Below the pieces are notes generated by a model. That model saw only the letters and a list, made by a program, of their open reading frames with translations. It made no database searches and had not been told where the DNA came from. Below are positions 60,162 to 64,000 of a stretch of DNA of 64,000 bases, piece by piece. Every line of letters begins with the position of its first letter. Position 1 is the first letter of the stretch. The translations under genes were made by a program, and so were the position numbers. Origin of the DNA: Paenibacillus sp. S150 (GTDB taxonomy: Bacteria > Bacillota > Bacilli > Paenibacillales > Paenibacillaceae); contig NZ_JACBYI010000003.1 of the NCBI RefSeq assembly GCF_019352175.1, positions 186,001-250,000 of the forward strand. The letters are read 5' to 3'.

Positions 60162-60857
60162 TTAATTGATTTTTTGGACAATCGCTGCAATATCACAGCT
60201 TTCCAGAATATCACCGGGATAGTCCTTGTTCACAAGCTCGATCATAGCCTGGCCAATTTCCGGGAGCGAGATCATGTATTGCGGAAAGAGCGGACGCAGA
60301 AGAGGATATAGCCACCCGATAGCATAATAATATTTATGCGTACGCTTCGAGCCCGGGGTGGGACGGATGAAGGCGGGACGGATAAAATAGGTTTTACGGA
60401 AGGGCAGCTTCAGCAGATCGTTTTCGGTCTTCCCTTTGACTCTTGCCCACATGCTGCGTCCCTGTTCTGTGCGGTCTGTCCCCGCTGCGGTAACATAACA
60501 GAACACCATGTCCGGGTTCCATTGCGCCAGCAGTTCCGCTGCATGCAGAGTAAGATCATGCGTCAGCCGGTAGTAGGTCTCTTCCTTCATCCCGGCTGAA
60601 GACACCCCAAGGCAGAAGAAACAGGCATTATAGCCTGCCAACCGCTCCCCAAGGTCTGAAAGCGCAAAGAAATTCTCATGGATGATTTCTGTCAGCTTCG
60701 GATGAACAATGCCGCAAGGCTTGCGGTTAATGGCGAGCACCTCTTCCACAGTTGGATTCAGGAGGCACTCATGCAGCACACCTTCCCCCACCATGCCGGT
60801 TGCCCCCGTAATTATCGTACGAATCTTCACATTTGCCGCTTCCTGCTTGGCAGACAT
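60162..60857 (-). CDS. NAD(P)-binding atypical SDR (epimerase-like) protein
   Basis: The product is 231 residues with AAGGGGG before the ATG. The dinucleotide site is 'ITGATGMVGEGVLHECLLN'. 'FFCLGVSSAGMKEE' and 'TYFIRPAFIRPTPGS' resemble the YbjT/HTATIP2-like atypical SDR group. The usual YxxxK pair is not evident, so it may bind NADPH without classical SDR catalysis. It appears to be a single gene. Confidence 0.87.
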   Translation of the reverse strand: MSAKQEAANVKIRTIITGATGMVGEGVLHECLLNPTVEEVLAINRKPCGIVHPKLTEIIHENFFALSDLGERLAGYNACFFCLGVSSAGMKEETYYRLTHDLTLHAAELLAQWNPDMVFCYVTAAGTDRTEQGRSMWARVKGKTENDLLKLPFRKTYFIRPAFIRPTPGSKRTHKYYYAIGWLYPLLRPLFPQYMISLPEIGQAMIELVNKDYPGDILESCDIAAIVQKIN

Positions 60858-61041
60858 GTTATTCCCCCTTCTGTTTCTCTGCTTCCCTACCCAGAAATAT
60901 TACCATACGCAGCCCAATATACAACCGGCGCCTTTCTCCGTCCCCGCCGCGTTGCGCCAAAAAGCCTTATCCCCGATCCCCAGGACCATCGGATAAGGCT
61001 GCATTCATTCAGGGATGCGGACATCCTCCAGAATTCTTTTT

Positions 61042-61851
61042 TTACGATAGCAGCGATTCTGCGCCGTCAATTACAATTTGTGCTCCCGTAATATGGATGG
61101 ATTCATCCGAGGCAAGAAAGGATACCAGATCGGCCACATTTTCCGGTTTGCCCGGTCCGTCCGCAAGCGGTTGTGCACCTTCGGGGAACTCAATGGGGAT
61201 TACAATCGTATCTACCTCCTCATTGAATTCCGTGCTCTCATCGATGTTGGTGGAGATGGCTCCGGGACAGATGACGTTGACGCGGATTTTGAACTTCGCC
61301 AGCTCCAGAGCCGCCATCTTGGCAAAAGCAACCTGCCCCGCCTTGGTTGTACTGTACGGCGACCAGCCAAAGCTGGCGAACCGGCTGTTGCCGTTGATGG
61401 AGCTGGTGATGATAATGCTGCCTTTGCCTCTTTCCTTGAGATGGGGGATGCTGTATTTCAGCGTCAGGAAAGTGCCGGTCAGATTCACAGACATCGTACG
61501 CTCCCAATCACTTACACTCAGTTCCTCAATCGGCCCTACTGCACCGTTGATCCCCGCATTGGCAAAAACAATGTCCAGCCCGCCGAAATGCTCTATTGTT
61601 CTGCGTACAGCCTCCTCCATCCGTCCGGCATCCGAGGTATCCACATCAATGGCTAACGCGCAGTTCTTGCGCAGCTTGTTCAGCTTCTGCTCCAGGACGG
61701 AGGTACGTTCATTTACCAGATCAAACAAGGCGACATTTGCGCCTTCACGGGCCATTTGAATCGCGGTCGCTCTGCCGATTCCGGAGCCCGCTCCTGTAAT
61801 TATGGCTGTTTTGCCGACGAAACGCTGCTTTTTCGCTATATTCGGGCTCAT
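61042..61851 (-). CDS. Classical SDR family oxidoreductase
   Basis: The product is 269 residues, counting from the ATG at 61851 behind GGGGAG. The cofactor motif 'TGAGSGIGRA', 'NAGI' and the catalytic Ser in 'IITSSINGNS' with 'YSTTK' are present. It resembles 3-oxoacyl-ACP reductase/glucose dehydrogenase-type SDRs. No fatty acid genes are near, so a sugar or secondary alcohol substrate is more likely. The substrate is unknown. Confidence 0.93.
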   Translation of the reverse strand: MSPNIAKKQRFVGKTAIITGAGSGIGRATAIQMAREGANVALFDLVNERTSVLEQKLNKLRKNCALAIDVDTSDAGRMEEAVRRTIEHFGGLDIVFANAGINGAVGPIEELSVSDWERTMSVNLTGTFLTLKYSIPHLKERGKGSIIITSSINGNSRFASFGWSPYSTTKAGQVAFAKMAALELAKFKIRVNVICPGAISTNIDESTEFNEEVDTIVIPIEFPEGAQPLADGPGKPENVADLVSFLASDESIHITGAQIVIDGAESLLS

Positions 61852-62052
61852 ATGTACACTCCCCTTCCAATTCGTCCAACTTAAGTGGCTCTGTTTCAAG
61901 ATTACCCAAACAGGCCTTGATTATAATCAATTTATGCAAAATTTGCACAAACTTCATGCAACGTGCACAAACCAGCTTGTGAAATATCCGCCAGCCTGTG
62001 TGCCAGGCCCCGTACAGCCCACTGCTTAGGCTGAAGAATCACAGCCGGAAAT

Positions 62053-62080
62053 AAAAAGAGGCCCACTGCAGTGTGACCTC
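62053..62080 (-). terminator. Probable terminator after the transglutaminase gene
   Basis: On the minus strand GAGGTC and GGCCTC (with bulges and a CACTGCAGTG centre) form a stem followed by TTTTTATT, about 12 bp after the stop. Confidence 0.65.
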
Positions 62081-62092
62081 CGCTTCGTTCCT

Positions 62093-62959
62093 TCAATTCT
62101 CCAGCTGCCGGACATCCACCTTCACCGTCAGCTTGCCGCCCACTCCGCGGTAGACTCCTTTTACAGGTACAATGTCCTTGTAATCCCTGCCGTGGCCCAG
62201 CTTGATGTACCGCCAGTTCACTTCAACATTATTCGTAGGATCAAAACCCAGCCAGCCTGTGCCGGGAATATGCGTCTCCACCCAGGCATGCGAAGCCTGC
62301 TCGAAATTGGCATTGCCCCCCTGAAGGTCGCCGACAAAATGATAGCCGCTGACATACCTGGACGGCAGGCCGACACTTCGGCAGACGGCAATCATCAGAT
62401 GGGCATAATCCTGACACACGCCGCGTTTGAGCTTCAGCGCTTTTTTGACGGTCGTGTTGACACTGGTGGCTTCAGGATCATACGTAAACTGCTCATAGAT
62501 CGTCGAAGACAGCTTTTTGGTCCATTCGTACATATCCTCTGCTTCATCAAAAGGGTGCTGCGAAGCAAACTCCACAAGCTCGGGCGTCACTTCGGTATAA
62601 CGTGTGGGCAGAATAAACTCCACATAGCGGTTCTGGAATTTCTCATCGTTCAGCAGCTTCACCTGCTCCTCCAGCGGGATACGCGGCAGATCCCAGCCCT
62701 GTGCCTTATCGAGTGTAACCACAGTCGCCTTGGTGTGAATCACCATTTCCGTGTGCGGCTTATTAACTGAATATGCATGTACCCGGTTGCCGAAAAAATC
62801 CTCATAGGTGAGCAAATTCGCCGGCGGAGACACCTCTATCTCATGATGATAGCAGGATTGCCGGTAATTGGTCCGCGGCGTAAGCCGGATTTCATTGACA
62901 CTGTCCGTAACCGGCTCCGGATAGCTGTATGTGGTCGTATGATTGATCTGAATTTTCAT
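62093..62959 (-). CDS. Transglutaminase-like family protein
   Basis: The product is 288 residues. The N-terminal bacterial transglutaminase-associated domain ('NHTTTYSYPEPVTDSVNEIR') precedes the core with the triad C182 ('GVCQDYAHL'), H224 ('HAWVET') and D240 ('GFDPTNN'). Such proteins are cysteine peptidases or amide-forming enzymes; the family occurs with alpha-E and circularly permuted ATP-grasp proteins in a probable peptide-synthesis and cleavage operon. Its ATG overlaps the alpha-E gene by 4 bp. It is cytoplasmic, with no signal peptide. Confidence 0.94.
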   Translation of the reverse strand: MKIQINHTTTYSYPEPVTDSVNEIRLTPRTNYRQSCYHHEIEVSPPANLLTYEDFFGNRVHAYSVNKPHTEMVIHTKATVVTLDKAQGWDLPRIPLEEQVKLLNDEKFQNRYVEFILPTRYTEVTPELVEFASQHPFDEAEDMYEWTKKLSSTIYEQFTYDPEATSVNTTVKKALKLKRGVCQDYAHLMIAVCRSVGLPSRYVSGYHFVGDLQGGNANFEQASHAWVETHIPGTGWLGFDPTNNVEVNWRYIKLGHGRDYKDIVPVKGVYRGVGGKLTVKVDVRQLEN

Positions 62960-63918
62960 ACGGAAACTCCTTCACGGCGAAAAAAGGCGCCTTCCATTGT
63001 TTTGCCCAGCTTCTGGCAGGAAAGCATTAAGGACTTCAATACATCCTCCACCAGATCACCCGACATCTCTTCCTTTTCCATATAATCCAGCTCGGCCTTG
63101 ATCTTCCCGGCTTGGCGGATTACCCGCTCGTGACCGGAGCCCTTCTCGGAGGAATCCAGCTCCAGCTTGGCTAAATGCTCCTCCAGCTTGTGGAATGAGA
63201 AGCGGATCGAACGCGGAAAATACGCATTGACAATCAGGAACTCCAGAATGCTCTCCGGCGACATCGCATCGGCGTAATACCGCCGGAAGGCCTGATACCC
63301 GCTCACTGACTTGAGCACCGCCTGAAGCTGGGTGTAAATCGCATTGACCTCCTTGGACTTGCAGGATACCGTAACTGCCTGAAGAATCCGGGTCGTATTC
63401 TCTGCACGCTCCAGGAATCGTCCGCTCTCAATAAACCGCCATTCGTTGGCCCTCAGCATTACAGACTGCTCCGCTCCAAGGAACATCGCCGCACGCTCTT
63501 TGACATGCTGGTAGAACTGATGGGGTCCGCTCATTATATCCGCCACCGACTGTTCTCCAAGCCACAGGTTGAAGCTGTTCACTATATCCCACAGCTCGCT
63601 TGGAAGATGCTGCCGCAGGGTACGAAGGTTATTTCTGGCCTGATGTACACACGAGAATAATGAATTGGAATTGCCAAGGTCCAGGGTGATAAACGACAAA
63701 ACATCCTGCTCGCAAAAGCTGTCAAATTGCTGTTGATATTCATTTCTGACACCAAGGGCATCAATCAGCCTTGACCACTTGTGTCCTTCCGCCTGAAAAT
63801 CCTCTTCCTGCTGAATATGATAATGAACATCGATAAGCCGTGCGTGATTCTCCGCCCGTTCAATGTACCGGCCAATCCAAAACAAAGCTTCCGCGTTGCG
63901 ATTCAGCATCGTAGCCAC
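62956..63918 (-). CDS. Alpha-E domain (DUF403) protein
   Basis: The product is 320 residues, all helical. It begins 'MLNRNAEALFWIGRYIERAEN' after two codons, which is the alpha-E signature, and ends near the transglutaminase start. Alpha-E proteins accompany circularly permuted ATP-grasp ligases and transglutaminase-like proteins. The last residues of such a ligase are visible at the window edge upstream. Confidence 0.93.
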   Translation of the reverse strand: MATMLNRNAEALFWIGRYIERAENHARLIDVHYHIQQEEDFQAEGHKWSRLIDALGVRNEYQQQFDSFCEQDVLSFITLDLGNSNSLFSCVHQARNNLRTLRQHLPSELWDIVNSFNLWLGEQSVADIMSGPHQFYQHVKERAAMFLGAEQSVMLRANEWRFIESGRFLERAENTTRILQAVTVSCKSKEVNAIYTQLQAVLKSVSGYQAFRRYYADAMSPESILEFLIVNAYFPRSIRFSFHKLEEHLAKLELDSSEKGSGHERVIRQAGKIKAELDYMEKEEMSGDLVEDVLKSLMLSCQKLGKTMEGAFFRREGVSV

Positions 63919-63979
63919 CCCTTCGTTTCATGTATTGATGCCGCACTTTGTTAATTTTGAAGCGATATGCTGTATGCGC

Positions 63980-64000
63980 TTATGCCATGACCCATGTATC
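63980..64000 (-). CDS. C-terminal end of a gene upstream of alpha-E, probably circularly permuted ATP-grasp
   Basis: Only six codons and a TAA lie in the window, reading DTWVMA. Circularly permuted ATP-grasp (DUF407) proteins usually end in KDTWVL-like residues, and such a gene is expected directly before alpha-E. The assignment rests on this short match and context. Confidence 0.5.
   Translation of the reverse strand, partial: DTWVMA

Noticed and set aside
1..64000. Chromosome replication terminus inside the window, suggested by the RTP homologue
   Set aside because: Gene orientation stays mainly minus on both sides and no paired Ter sites were found. GC skew could not be computed here.
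1..64000. tRNA, rRNA or other classical RNA genes
   Set aside because: No GGTTCNANNCC-type T-loop with a matching acceptor stem and no rRNA signature was noticed on either strand by eye.

Overview
The window looks like a chromosomal segment of an endospore-forming Firmicute, most likely Paenibacillus. The evidence is the moderately GC-rich coding sequence with strong AGGAGG-type ribosome binding sites and frequent TTG/GTG starts, a tricistronic GerA-type germinant receptor operon, a DUF421/DUF1657 pair of the kind found in spoVA operons, many carbohydrate-active and sugar-dehydrogenase genes, PTS and DHA2 efflux systems, and a close relative of the Bacillus replication terminator protein. No rRNA, tRNA, transposase or CRISPR array was seen. 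About three quarters of the genes lie on the minus strand.

Layout. 1-5973: the start of a secreted protein cut by the window edge, an AraC regulator divergent from a GH42 beta-galactosidase, then azlCD behind a long hairpin. 6021-9442: moxR/DUF58/DUF4129 operon. 9513-13230: gerA-gerC-gerB operon with a sigma-G-like promoter. 13240-14110: repeat-rich spacer. 14111-18949: aldo/keto reductase, modular PL9 pectate lyase, DUF421 with a DUF1657-like tail, and a divergent DUF1657 gene. 19067-27855: two sugar-oxidation loci (Gfo/Idh plus TIM-barrel isomerase with a divergent AraC; LacI, Gfo/Idh, ThuA, Gfo/Idh) separated by repeats and a lipoprotein. 27986-38834: LysR/EamA pair, two TetR-DHA2 efflux operons, a stalk-domain protein, a VanX-like dipeptidase and small unknown genes. 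38835-39779: minisatellite and a perfect 38-bp palindrome. 39780-48570: an ABC-2 exporter operon, GTP cyclohydrolase II divergent from HxlR, an ECF sigma/anti-sigma/ABC operon, a 70-residue protein that is 46 percent methionine, and a small gene with an operator over its promoter. 48702-51808: glcT-crr-EIICB PTS operon behind a RAT/terminator switch. 51836-64000: hybrid histidine kinase, DivIVA-like protein, RTP homologue, stress protein, HrpB helicase, DUF1992, a truncated GIY-YIG remnant, two SDR-type enzymes, and a transglutaminase/alpha-E pair whose upstream ATP-grasp partner just enters the window.

Themes. Sugar uptake and oxidation (GH42, PL9, PTS, Gfo/Idh/ThuA) are combined with local regulators, several of which have visible operators. 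Spore genes (ger, DUF421/DUF1657) have sigma-G-like promoters. The intergenic DNA is unusual: at least seven copies of a GAAACGG/CCGTTTC palindromic element, a long direct repeat pair about 19 kb apart built from short forward and inverted TAGTGGGAAAAAGTA modules, and a 51-bp minisatellite. The most striking single gene is the Met-rich peptide at 47952-48164. The RTP homologue is the most informative for chromosome biology, because no replication-strand switch is visible around it.
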